A DNA stretch of 64,000 nt from contig OX578136.1 in NCBI GenBank assembly GCA_951213105.1, positions 156,433,178 to 156,497,177 of the forward strand, in the 5' to 3' direction. A program made the translations under genes and the position numbers. Under the pieces are notes generated by a model, which worked only from the letters and a program-made list of their open reading frames with translations, was not told where the DNA came from and made no database searches. Positions within the stretch are counted from its first letter, which is position 1. Each line of letters starts with the position of its first letter. This DNA comes from Amaurobius ferox (lineage: Eukaryota; Arthropoda; Arachnida; Araneae; Amaurobiidae). Shown piece after piece: positions 42,194 to 53,164 of the stretch.

Positions 42194-42613
42194 ATGGACG
42201 AAGAAAGCATTTTAATTAAAAAGGAAAAACCTGAAAAGAATTTGAATATCAAAGAAAGTGTGAACAACTACGATGGGATTCTATTAAACAGTGTGCCTGT
42301 AAAATTGAAAAGATATGCCGGTGAAATGATTTCACTCATAAAAAGGCATCCCGACATCTTGGATTGGAACGAAAGCGGACAGATTCTACATCATGGAAAC
42401 ATTGTCCCCAAATCCAACATTGTGGACTTGTTTAATCTGATATTCACCAACAGGAAAAGTGAAGTTGTCGCCAAAGAACCTTTTCTAGCAGCTTTAGATG
42501 AAATGAACATTCCACGACACTATGTAAAAAATAAACATGTATATGCGCATCCCTACAAAAGTACTCCAGCAAAAAGACGAAAAACTACTGTGAATTGGTT
42601 GAATTTTAAATAA
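42194..42613 (+). CDS. Late structural-type protein, C-terminal part
   Basis: 139 residues from ATG 42,194. The frame is open upstream to 42,149. The central block (KRYAGEMISLIKRHPDILDWNESGQILHHGNIVPKSNIVDL, about residues 39-79) is the recognisable conserved part: helix, then W-N-E-x-G-x-x-x-x-x-G, then a PxSNIVDL segment. A basic tail, PAKRRKTTVNW, follows. It belongs to the structural/late cluster by position. Specific function unknown. An AATAAA overlaps the stop region (42,609-42,615) as a plausible polyadenylation signal. Confidence 0.65.
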   Translation: MDEESILIKKEKPEKNLNIKESVNNYDGILLNSVPVKLKRYAGEMISLIKRHPDILDWNESGQILHHGNIVPKSNIVDLFNLIFTNRKSEVVAKEPFLAALDEMNIPRHYVKNKHVYAHPYKSTPAKRRKTTVNWLNFK

Positions 42614-42871
42614 AAAAAGAAATGAAATAACCTGTGTCTTTATTTCTAACACACACATTTAAACAAGAAATATATACTTACCACCTTCCAAACCTACTCC
42701 AACGAATGTCCAACTCCAAATGAATCACTCGCCTTGTGTTATCAGTAAAATCTTATCTTGCTACCATGGTTACGCGCATTGTTCATGTTGCACTATCAGG
42801 AAAGCGTTATCGGTATCCCATGACAGCGCAAATACTTGCGCATGCGCACCAGCATCCCCTGCAAAGTAGCC
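42614..42871. other. Non-coding end of the unique core
   Basis: 258 bp after the late gene. Nothing coding on either strand. A CCAAT and a TGACGTG half-CRE at 42,870-42,880 open the right arm and read toward the PC4 gene. Confidence 0.5.
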
Positions 42872-42931
42872 AATGACGTGCAGATGAATGATTTGTTATC
42901 CAATCACTGATAAGGTGTGTAATGCTGAGGG

Positions 42932-42937
42932 TATATA
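42932..42937 (+). promoter_or_regulatory. TATA box, right-arm copy, ancestral promoter of the PC4-domain gene
   Basis: TATATA is preceded by CCAAT/TGACGTG (42,870-42,880) and TGATAAGG (about 42,908). It lies 17 bp before the LINE target duplication. Without the LINE it would sit about 100 bp upstream of the PC4 ATG. Confidence 0.4.
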
Positions 42938-42964
42938 GAGTGGGTGCCCACAGTTCTTAACATA

Positions 42965-43713
42965 GCTAACTGCAATGGAGACCACCCGGCGAACTTCAGG
43001 CAAGGCCCGAAGAACCCCTGGAACAAGGGAAAGGCACCGGGGTATGCCCCCCCACCCCCAAAAAATCAGATACCCCCTTGGAGGCAAAAGGCCCTCGGAC
43101 CAAACCCCCAGGCACCCCCTCAGGGCTCCTCGCACTTAGTGCCACAGATAAACAGGCACGAAACTTCAGCACCTACCAGATCGGTGCAAGATCAGGCCCC
43201 CAAACCTTCGACCTCCAGAGAATTGACTCTGGAGGAAGTTAGAGCAACTACAGCTGCAATTGAAAGAAGATCGGAGGCAGAAAAAGCCAGACAGGTAAAA
43301 GAGGCAAAGGATAGACTGGATAGCAAAGTTAAGGAATGGAAAGAAACTAAACGAGTCAGGGAGGGAGAAGAGCTCGCGCAAACCCAGCCGTTAGCTAAAA
43401 TGGTGAAAAAAAACAAAAAACTATCGAGTTCCAAAAGGACACTCACAAAAAAGTGCAAACCGCGGTTGAGGCTGAGGAAATGGAAGCGGAGACTGAACAG
43501 GCTGATAAATCTGATGCTGAAAAGATGGAGGATATCCTCAACCTCATCAGAGGGTTTATCAGCATGTTTAATCTAGACGACATAAAACGTCTGTTGATGC
43601 AGTTCGCAGAGTTGGTACAAAAAAAGAGCGATCCAATGGTAATGGTCTTTGAGGCCCTTAAAATAATCGCGGACTTTAAAAGTAACAGTGAGAATCAAAC
43701 CCGTCATGGCTAG
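42965..43713 (+). pseudogene. LINE ORF1, 5'-truncated and frameshifted (copy 3)
   Basis: It begins within CNGDHPANFRQ, so the RRM-like region and the first two knuckles are absent. The frame runs to about 43,400, where copy 2 has ACGGGTG and this copy has ATGGTG (one base lost). The C-terminal part continues in another frame from 43,453 to the NSENQTRHG end at 43,713, overlapping ORF2. Confidence 0.75.
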
Positions 43714-46393
43714 GTCCCAAAAGGAGTCAATAAAAATTATATTTTGGAATGCGAACGGCATATCTCCAAGAATAAATGAACTTAGGAACTATGTAAATGA
43801 AAATGACGTAGACGCCTTACTAATTCAGGAAACTAGAGTTAGAGAAAGTAAAAAACTAAACATAGCCAACTACCCAGGTTATCATAATCTTAGCTCAAAT
43901 ACTAATGCTAGAACGCCCCATGGAGGAACAGCAATATACATTAAAAGAAATATTCCCCACGAGGAACTAAAAAGCATAAATCTTCAAAGTATAGAAAATA
44001 CTAGCATGAAAATTAAAATTCATAATACTAGCCCGTTTATCCTAACCTCAACATATGTCAAAAATATGAGTAGAGTAGACGTAGCTGCGCAGCTGTAACT
44101 GCTTTTCTCGCGATATCCCAACACGATACTCGCAGGCGACTTCAACGCACATCACCGAGCGTGGGGTTGTAGGAGAGCCAATGCACGCGGTACACAGATA
44201 CATAGACTGCTGAACACCACAAATACTAACATTATTGTTCCGTCGACACCAACCTGCTTCTCAGGCGCCAGCGGCACATTCATAGACTTTGTCCTAACGC
44301 GAAACATAGACTACGCTCACACTATTAGTACCCTGGATGAATTCGACTCGGATCATCTACCGGTACTGGTGACATTTGACCTGAACACACCTCTTCCAGC
44401 CTCTCTGGGACAAGAGAGGGTCAACTGGGAAGTATTCAAAAGAGCACTCTTCGAGCCGCATTTAGCAGTACCTAACATTATGAGCACGGCGGATATTGAC
44501 TCTGCCACGCACACACTCAAAACAGAAATCAAGAGAGCAATTGCCTCTGCCACAACACATCGTGAGTCTCCAAAATTACCCACACTTTCCCACCATGTCA
44601 AACAATTAGTCAGGCAAAGGAATAGAATGCGTAAGACATGGCAGGCTAACAGAGATCCCGCCCTTAAAAGGGAGCTTAACAGACTCACGAGCAAAGTCAG
44701 GGGGAAAATTGTCGCAGAAAAGCAGCAACAGTATAAAGAATTAATCGAATCCCTTAGCCCAGAAGATGTATCGCTCTGGCAATTCGCAAAAAGACTCAGG
44801 AAACCTCAAATTAAGCTTCCGCCACTAATGGATGGCGCTAAAATCGCGTACTCAGACGAGGAAAAAGCCGAGGCGCTGGCAAGCCATTATGAAAAACAAT
44901 TCCAACCAAACCACGATCTAATGTGTCAGGATACCCTAAGAATGGTTAGCCAAACTTTAAATAACTTCAGGAATTCCCCGGTAACGGCTGAGATTAACCC
45001 AGCCACCCCGCAGGAGATATTAGAAATTATCAAAAATCTCAAAAATCGCAAAAGCCCAGGGCACGACAAAATCAGAAATATTGCGGTTAAAAACCTACCC
45101 CTAAACGTAATATGTTACTTGACTATCTTAATAAATAAAATATTAAAACTAAACTACTTTCCCAAAGAATGGAAGGAAGCGATAATCATAACAATCCCCA
45201 AGCCAGGTGAGGATGCCACAATTCCAGCCAACTACAGACCAATCAGCTTGCTACCGACACTTAGTAAAATTACTGAGAAAATAATTCTTAAGAGACTGAA
45301 CACGCACCTTAGTGAGAATGACATCCTCATTCCGGAGCAGTTTGGATTTCGGCCAAAGCACTCCACCACTCATCAATTGCTGAGAGTGGTAGAGTACATA
45401 TCTTCTGGACTTAATAGTAAGACACCCACAGCTGCGATTTTTCTGGACATACAAAAAGCCTTTGATAAAGTGTGGCACTGTGGATTAGCATACAAATTGA
45501 TCACTTTAAAAGTCCCTGACGCTCTTGTCAAACTTTTAATCTCATACTTAAATAACAGACACTTTCAAGTCAGAGTAGGAGGTAACTTATCAACACCCAA
45601 GCTCATTAAAAGTAGTGTACCGCAAGGTTCTATCCTGGGCCCGACACTCTTTAACATATACCTGAATGACATCCCCAGGACTCCAAACACAGAGCTGGCA
45701 CTCTATGCAGACGATAGTGCGATACTTGCAAAATACCCTTATGTCTCAGTAATGCACAGACAGCTACAACAACACTTAGACATGCTCCAAACTTGGCTGG
45801 AAAAATGGCGAATAAAATTAAACCCCAATAAATGTCATTGGATTTATTTCTCTAGAAAACGTAAACCTCCGCCGCCTCTGTACATAAACAACCATGCCCT
45901 AAAAGCGGAAAAATCTACTAAATACCTAGGTGTAACGATAGATTCCCACCTAACCTGGAAACAGCACGTAACGAACTTAATCAAAAAAGCGTATATGGCC
46001 ACAGGAGCCTTATACCCAATGATAGGAAACGGAAATCTAAGTTATCAAAATAAACTCCTAATTTATAAATCGGTCATCCGCCCGGGAATGCTGTATGCAG
46101 CACCCGTATGGGGATATGCCTGTAAAACTACAATAGACCTCCTAGAGACAAAACAAAACAAAATCCTACGGATTATCAGGAAAGCTCCCAGGTACTTAAG
46201 AAACTCGGTAATTAGGAATGACTTCAAAATAAAAACTGTTAGAGCCCAAATTAAAAAGCTAGCGCTTAAATTTTACAGAAATTTGCCATCCGTTCCAAAC
46301 GAACTGTTATTCAATCTGCATGACTATGATCATCGCAAGGCCAAATCTCGTAAGAGACCCCGCGCTGTTCTAAACATCGATAATCGGAATTAA
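43688..46393 (+). pseudogene. LINE ORF2, endonuclease-reverse transcriptase with one nonsense codon (copy 3)
   Basis: A 901-codon frame that is intact except for TAA at 44,096-44,098 (codon 137), where the sister copies have a Glu codon after AAQL. Before it are FWNANGI and IQET. After it are GDFNAHH, SDHLP, then the RT from codon about 450 with NYRPISLLP, FLDIQKAFD, VPQGSILGP and LYADDSAIL. The C-terminus KRPRAVLNIDNRN is complete. The protein would be nearly full-length but for this single change, so the copy is young. Confidence 0.85.
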
Positions 46394-46423
46394 AAGATCC
46401 CACCTCAAACATCTGAATTTTAA

Positions 46424-46726
46424 ATAAAACTCGCGACTATTATTTTATAAAAAAAAAAAAAAAAAAAAATATTCTAAACTCTAAACTGCCAAAACGCTAG
46501 GTAACCCTTAGATCTGCATCAACCTCCCAAACTGCTTAAACTCTAAATGTGCAACAAACTGCCACACTAGGAGCTAGGACAAATAATAAAGTAGTAAATA
46601 AAAACCTTGAACCTCCAATTAGGGTCACTGAATTAATGTCACAGTTTGACGATAAGAACCACATATTGAAATTGGAGATTAAAGGCGCTTCGCGCCTGGT
46701 GCTCTGTCTTGTACGACACTACGACG
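46424..46726 (+). repeat. LINE 3' region: AATAAA, A tract and tail S with terminal hairpin
   Basis: AATAAA at about 46,424 precedes an A run at 46,449-46,469. About 255 bp of tail S follows, with a GGCGC-TTC-GCGCC hairpin at 46,684-46,696 and an end at CACTACGACG. All three LINE copies carry S. Confidence 0.7.
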
Positions 46727-46802
46727 TCTTAACATACTTTTCTCTATCTTCAGATTTTTGCTGTCCAGATTTTAGTTCTCGCTTTTTGCTTTTTAAATTA
46801 CA

Positions 46803-47615
46803 ATGTCTCATTCGTACGGTGATTTCCCAGAGGTCGACTGGATGACGATCGTTTATGGTAGGCCTGAATCGCCAGTATCTGCAGAAGTTACTGACCAGTC
46901 TACAATCCTTTCAGGTTTTGGATTTATACCCAATACAAGCAACTTGGACAATTCTACTTGTGCTAACAACTCGGATGAGCCGGCATATCTAAGCAACGCA
47001 GTCAGCCCCACCACCGCCACTGATGACGATCCAGTTATTGTGGCTGTTATACCTGCTGCCCCTACACCCTATGAACCGCACTATTCATTTTCATTGGGGT
47101 TGAGTGTCCATCTGCAAATTTTCATTTTCAAACAGAACGTTCGTATTCACATACGAAAGTATGAAGAGGGGCGTGCCACCCAACATGGAGTGATCATGAA
47201 CGCTGCAACGTGGCGTGAATTTTCGAGCAAACTATATGAATTTAACAACATTTATACAAGTGCTAGCTTTATAGCTAATAATCAACTGATTGTGCTGAAT
47301 GCAGACGAGGAATGTCATTTACAGCAAATGTATAAAAATGGAGAGGGTCCGTTTCATCTGAAACCATCGGCAATTACCCTCTCCATGGAACATATCGTTA
47401 ATTTAAAAGAAGTGTGTGATGACATCGCATATGCTATCTTGGAAGTGCTATATGAGAAGGTGTTACCTAGCAGGATTTTGGAAATGCAACAATTAAGACC
47501 CGCAGAGCCTAAGCCAATAGGATATGAAGATATTTTACACAAACACATACTAGAATGTGTACGCAGTGAAATTCAACGTGTTGGGGAAAAGCTGTTTTAC
47601 TGCGGACTGGACTAA
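46803..47615 (+). pseudogene. PC4-domain gene, C-terminally truncated (right arm)
   Basis: 270 codons, nearly identical to the left-arm gene through EKLFYC. It then reads GLD and stops. The C-terminal 70 residues, including most of the Cys/His cluster, are lost because 447 bp of the left-arm sequence (29,114-29,560) is absent here and replaced by 26 bp of filler. The PC4-like domain (about residues 103-143) is intact. The leader also has a 15-bp insertion (TTTGCTGTCCAGATT) relative to the left arm. Confidence 0.7.
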
Positions 47616-47639
47616 TTGTTTTACTGGAAATAGGCCTGC

Positions 47640-48900
47640 CAATGTGAAATAATCTAATTTTGTCACTTTACATTTAAATTCATTACATTTCTATCTTGTA
47701 ACATTTTTTTCATAACCTTGTAATGAAAAAAAATATTACAAGTATCTAAATTCATATTTTTTCTTTAAATGTTTTAAAAGCATTAAAGTTTATTTTATTT
47801 TTTAATAAACTTCTATCTTAGCATTCAATTACAAGTAACTTAACTTAAAATTCATAATTATTTTTAAATCCATATTTAAGAAAATTATTTCACGTTGGTG
47901 GGGAACACTGCCCATAAAGAGTGAAACGACAGCTTGCGTCACCTCCCAGGTACTGTTGGAAACGCTCCCACTTTCTTCTTCTGCTGCTAACATTTCCCAC
48001 TTTTACTAACATTTTTTCTTCTAATGTATAACATGCATGTATCATTTTTTTTTTTTTTTTAAGTAGAAAATCGAACATATATCCTTTCTTTGTAGAAATG
48101 GATCGTATGATTTTCGAATACATTATAGGCTATTTTCTAAACTAGAAATGGCATACACTCATTTCTTTTTTAATGTATGGCATGCATGTACTATTTCTAC
48201 ATAGAAATGGATCTTGCTATTTTCTAATACATAACATTTTATATGTCTCTTAGTAGCAGGTTCGAATCCAGACGCAAAAGTAAACTTTACAACCCAATAA
48301 AAATAAAATTAAAACATACTTTTATAGACATTCAGTCTGAATTAAAATATTTAAAGTTTCGCATTAATTAACAATTTTATGAATATCATTGAAAAAAAAT
48401 AAAATAAAAAAATAAATCTGACAATATTTCTAGTAAAATTAGAAAAAAATTGTCGAAACGTGTTCAGCGAGTATTATAACCTAGTATTAAAATCTCGCAA
48501 TCTTTTAAAACATGTCAGTTTTAACACAAACTCCCCTACTAATTCATTAAAAAATTAATTACCATGGCTGGCATACGCGCACACCTCTTCTAAAAGGGTC
48601 AAATCCTGTTCTCAACTTGTGGTAACATCAAACATGCGATATGCTAGTTCGCTATAGAAATCCCCCATTCCTTCATTCAAAAACACCCCAAAAACCATTT
48701 CATTAAAATGAATAAAATTCAATAACACATACACCCCGTCCTTAAAAAATCACTGATGAACGACCAACGTAAAAAAAAAATTATCTTCATTCATTAAAAC
48801 ATGTATGAGCATGAAGCTAAAATTATTAAGTCATCGTTCGACTACCTAATTAAAAGAACACAAAAACCGCATTCTGAAATTAAATCTATTAAAATTCGTC
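47640..48900. other. AT-rich non-coding spacer of the right arm
   Basis: Inverse counterpart of 27,850-29,110. It contains GGTTCGAATCC at about 48,269, a perfect Pol III box B match without a paired box A, and the 77-codon minus frame at 47,890-48,123. Confidence 0.35.
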
Positions 48901-48904
48901 GCAT

Positions 48905-49490
48905 GAATTTCATTCAAGTGTCAATAGATGGCGCCATCATCGGTGTCTAAACTTTCGTAAATGTCTTCAAGCATTTTCCAAAACATTTCATAAAAACAAT
49001 AATTAGCCAATCATTAAAAAAAGTAATCCTCTTATTAAAATTCAATTATGACTATATTCCATTTTTATTTTTCATAATACATTTATTCATTTATTAAAAA
49101 TGAATTAAAATCTTAATTCATTCGCACCATCGCCTCGTAGAAATTCAGAAAATATTCTAAGTACCCAACTCCTTTCGCAGGGAAGACATCATTCATTATT
49201 TCATTCAAGTGTCAATAGAGGGCGCCATCACCGCCATCTAAAATTTCGTAAATGTCTTCAAGCACTTTCCTAAACATTCCATAAAAACAATAATTACCCA
49301 ATCATTTAAAAAAATAATCCCCTTATTAAAATTAAATTATGACTATATTCCATTTTTTTTTCATAATATATTTATTCATTTATTAAAAATTAATTAAAAT
49401 CTTAATTCATTCGCACCATCGCCTCGTAGAAGTTCAGAAAATATTCTAAGTACCCAACTCCTTTCGCAGGAAGGATATCATTCATTCACC
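48905..49490. repeat. 289-bp tandem repeat, two copies (right arm)
   Basis: Inverse of 27,259-27,845. The outer unit retains GGCGCCATCACCGCCATC and the inner unit GGCGCCATCATCGG. Confidence 0.8.
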
Positions 49491-49508
49491 ATTTGCCTAC
49501 AAGTCTCA

Positions 49509-49572
49509 AAGTGTATACTGGTTAAAGCACTCTCCTACGGTGCAAGGGGTCCCCAGTTCGAATCCAGCTCAG
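49509..49572 (+). other. tRNA-like segment (right arm)
   Basis: TACTGGTTAAAGCA and CAGTTCGAATCC at box A/box B spacing, with poor stem pairing. Inverse counterpart of 27,172-27,240. Confidence 0.3.
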
Positions 49573-49693
49573 TCCAGAACCAATTCTTTCCTTTTAGCCA
49601 ACACAGTTCTCCAACCTGTCCATAGAGGGCGCCACCAAAATTTCCAAGATGGCCGCCAAGGTCTTCTTCAATCTCACTGTCTGTGTCAGTACA

Positions 49694-49857
49694 TGACGTC
49701 AGCCGATAATCTTATCGAATGAGTCATCCGATAAGATAAGCCGATGACGTCATCCGATAAGATAAGCTTATCAGTGACGTCATCTGATAAGATAAGCCGA
49801 TGACGTCATCTGATTAGATAACGTGACGTCATCATGACGTCATCCTCCGTGACGTCA
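49694..49857. promoter_or_regulatory. Terminal CRE/GATA array (right arm)
   Basis: Inverse copy of 26,888-27,051 with the same seven TGACGTCA sites, one TGAGTCA and the GATAAG/CTTATC words. No site has been lost in either arm. Confidence 0.6.
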
Positions 49858-49907
49858 CTGCTGCGGCGCTGCGCCTGCTGAGCTTGAACTCTCCTTTCTC
49901 TTCTACT

Positions 49908-49913
49908 CATAGG
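49908..49913. repeat. Right target-site duplication of the Polinton-like element
   Basis: catagg, against catacg on the left. Confidence 0.65.
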
Positions 49914-50160
49914 GCTCAATGTATTTAATTTTTTCGACCAGGGTTCAATCCAAAACTAATTGGGTGATATTATTCATTTATATTCCCATAGGTCCTACAG
50001 ACCGTCTGAACAACATACTAAAATTTCATTTTAATTAAGTCATTTTTACGGCAGTTATCGTGCTAACGGACAGACAGACAGACAGACAGAATGAACAAAG
50101 TCATAAACACTTTTCAACTTTGTTGTAAAGTGCTATAAAAATCAAACTCATAAATACTAC
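49914..50160 (-). repeat. Family B dispersed repeat, copy 2, abutting the Polinton right end
   Basis: It reads in inverse to 8,612-8,830 and 53,475-53,722 (AATCCAAAACTAATTG, GACAGACAGACAGACAG, CAACTTTGTTGTAAAGTG). The Polinton target site is at the very edge of this copy. Confidence 0.6.
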
Positions 50161-51081
<921 letters not shown>

Positions 51082-51334
51082 ACAATTTTCTAATTAACTT
51101 AACGTAGTCTAAAAACTTGCTATTATTTATCGGATTACTTAAGGGGTAGAAATAAAGTTCTTTTATTTGTGATTTTTGAGATTAAAAGGTTTGTTTTTTA
51201 TTTCGTTAATTTATAATGCTTCTGTGACTTTAAAGATAGAAGCATGAACGACAATAGAATCCCGTTGTCGGGTTTTGAGATGCATTTATTGTAGATAGGC
51301 TCAAAGAATCAGTTATATCACGTTAAATTAGAGG

Positions 51335-51470
51335 CTCAAATAAAGATTGGGCCTCGTTTGTCTGGAGGCTTATATAACAATTGGGTCTCGTTTGTCTGGA
51401 GGCTTATATAACAATTGGGTCTCGTTTGTCTGGAAGCTTATATAGCAATTGGGTCACATTCAAATTGAAA
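51335..51470 (+). repeat. 34-bp tandem repeat, about 3.5 copies
   Basis: GGAGGCTTATATAACAATTG followed by GGTCTCGTTTGTCT recurs with a period of 34 bp (51,364, 51,398, 51,432), flanked by partial units. Confidence 0.8.
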
Positions 51471-53160
51471 AAATAGTCACAAGGATGTAGAGGTAGAAAG
51501 ACTGACATGCACCACTACTTTAAGTGGAACCTTACCAAGGCTAATCAATAAACTTTCATGAAATTCGGTTCAGCAGTCCTCCTGCGATGATGAGACAAAC
51601 ATATTCACTTCCGATTTCTTTATATAAATAAAGTTTATCTAATATGACCACTGGCCTCTACTCTAGAGGTTAGTTAATGGGAGACTTGCACACCCAATAA
51701 AAGTTCTGAATATCAAAAACAGTTTCAAATTTAATCATAAAAATGGCACACAATTTATAGTTCTATTAGCACGGAAATTACGGTATGTAAAACATCAGGT
51801 CACCTCCTATAACTGTAGGTTGCCATATTTTTATCATTTCAGATATTTAAATCAAATAATCAACTAATTACAGCATTATTTTTCAATCGTTTGATTAAAA
51901 AAAATATTCAAGCTAACAATTTCGGTATTTGAAACCTAACTTGGTTAACCTAGTTAACACATTCAAAAACCATAAATAAATTGATAAAATATACTAAAAA
52001 GAATCGTTTGCTTACACATGGAATTAAAAAAAGTCAAAAGGATATGAAGATAAACGGGCAGAAGGAAGCCTCAATTTTAAGTGGAACCTTACAAAAATAC
52101 CCATCAATAATTTTATGAAATTTCGGCGCAACTGTTGTCCTGTGATGGTGAGACAAACAAACACAGAGATATATTTTCAATTTTGTTTATATACATTTGT
52201 CAATTGTCTCTTTATCCACATGATTCCTATATCTATTCAAAAATAGATTTCATGTGTCTGTTAGTCAGTAGATGAGTCATTCAATCTACAATAGGCTCGC
52301 ATTCAATCTACAATAAGGGGGGGGGGGAGGTAATGGAACCCTTTTTTTTACTTTACAAAATTTCATCATGTCGTTCTACCAACGATCGGCTACTAAGCGC
52401 CGCTTACTTAAGATGTATCAAATGAGCTTATTTAGGGCGTACAATGAGCATGTTTGAGCATGAAGAACACGAACCACGGAAAATATTTTAGTTCAATTCA
52501 GTCAATTTGGAAATGAAGTGGTGGTATTGTTATCTGTGTTATTTAAGTAGCAGGAACCAAGATAACGCCGTGTAATTGGTTCGGGTTCTAAAAGAATCCA
52601 ATCATATAATATTAACACGTGCATTTGAATTATTATGTCTTCGCTTAATAGCTACATACAGACACACTTTTGCATCGCCCAAAACTTAACAAAACGTATA
52701 TGAATGTCTTAAAACATGTTCCATTCTTAATGTATAAAATTTTGGAAGAAACAGTGCCTGTAAATTTTAGTAGGGGAAAGTGGAAATCAGTTTTGAAACA
52801 TACAGTTTTATTTTAATACCACATTCTATGTAACTGTCTTTTCAGTTTCAGGAAAAATGATTTAGAGTAAAAACTTAACCTCATGTAACAATATCCTCTT
52901 GCTGATGAATTACTTTCAGGTATTTTTGTCCTTTAGTCCCACTTCGTTTCTTTCGACGGTGGAAGAGACATAAATCATTCTAAAACCAAACCCAAGTTTA
53001 TCTCCATTGTGTCACAAAGTGAGTTGTTAAGAAATGACTTTGCCCTTTCGAACAAATGTCCATTTATCAATCAAACAGCAGATGTAACCGACGTTGCTCA
53101 GGATTGCGCAAAGGATGATATGATGCTTTAAAAAAATGATAAATTATTTATAATTCCCTT
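51471..53160. other. Intergenic stretch, nothing recognised
   Basis: It contains an 11-G run near 52,318-52,328 and a weak internal repetition of AAGTGGAACCTTAC (51,521 and 52,080), but no gene or known element. Confidence 0.3.
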
Positions 53161-53164
53161 AAAA

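Larger units (their letters stand above)
42955..46736 (+). mobile_element. Jockey-like LINE, copy 3 (right arm, 5'-truncated, with 10-bp target duplication)
   Basis: The insert spans 42,965-46,726 and is flanked by perfect direct repeats TCTTAACATA at 42,955-42,964 and 46,727-46,736. The 5' truncation point corresponds to 39,031 in copy 2, within the third zinc knuckle of ORF1. The duplication encloses tail S, so S moved with the LINE. Confidence 0.82.
26838..49907. mobile_element. Polinton/Maverick-like element with giant inverted-repeat arms
   Basis: A 23.1-kb element with ends AGTAGAAG...CTTCTACT. The plus strand from 26,838 and the reverse complement from 49,907 are near identical for kilobases, interrupted only by LINE copy-number and indel differences. 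The unique core (40,162-42,871) carries Polinton-type protease, packaging ATPase and structural genes. Known Polintons are 15-20 kb with terminal repeats usually under about 1 kb and encode DNA polymerase B and an rve integrase. Neither is visible here in any frame. I infer a defective element in which one terminal region was copied in inverse onto the other end. Confidence 0.85.
42872..49907. repeat. Right inverted arm (about 7.0 kb)
   Basis: It is the inverse of the left arm. It contains the TATA region, one 5'-truncated LINE, a truncated PC4-domain gene, the AT-rich spacer, the 289-bp tandem repeat, the tRNA-like segment and the CRE/GATA array. A sampled stretch (48,430-48,660 against 28,081-28,320) shows only one or two differences. 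Confidence 0.85.

Noticed and set aside
46549..46845. 98-codon frame spanning LINE tail S and the PC4 leader, with related frames in the left arm
   Set aside because: It has no ATG start, the C-terminal halves differ completely between copies, and it crosses the LINE insertion junction. It is better explained as non-coding tail.
26838..49907. Polinton DNA polymerase B or rve integrase
   Set aside because: I looked for the conserved polymerase and integrase motif sets in the listed proteins and in the gaps and saw none. The space is occupied by LINE copies and AT-rich spacer.
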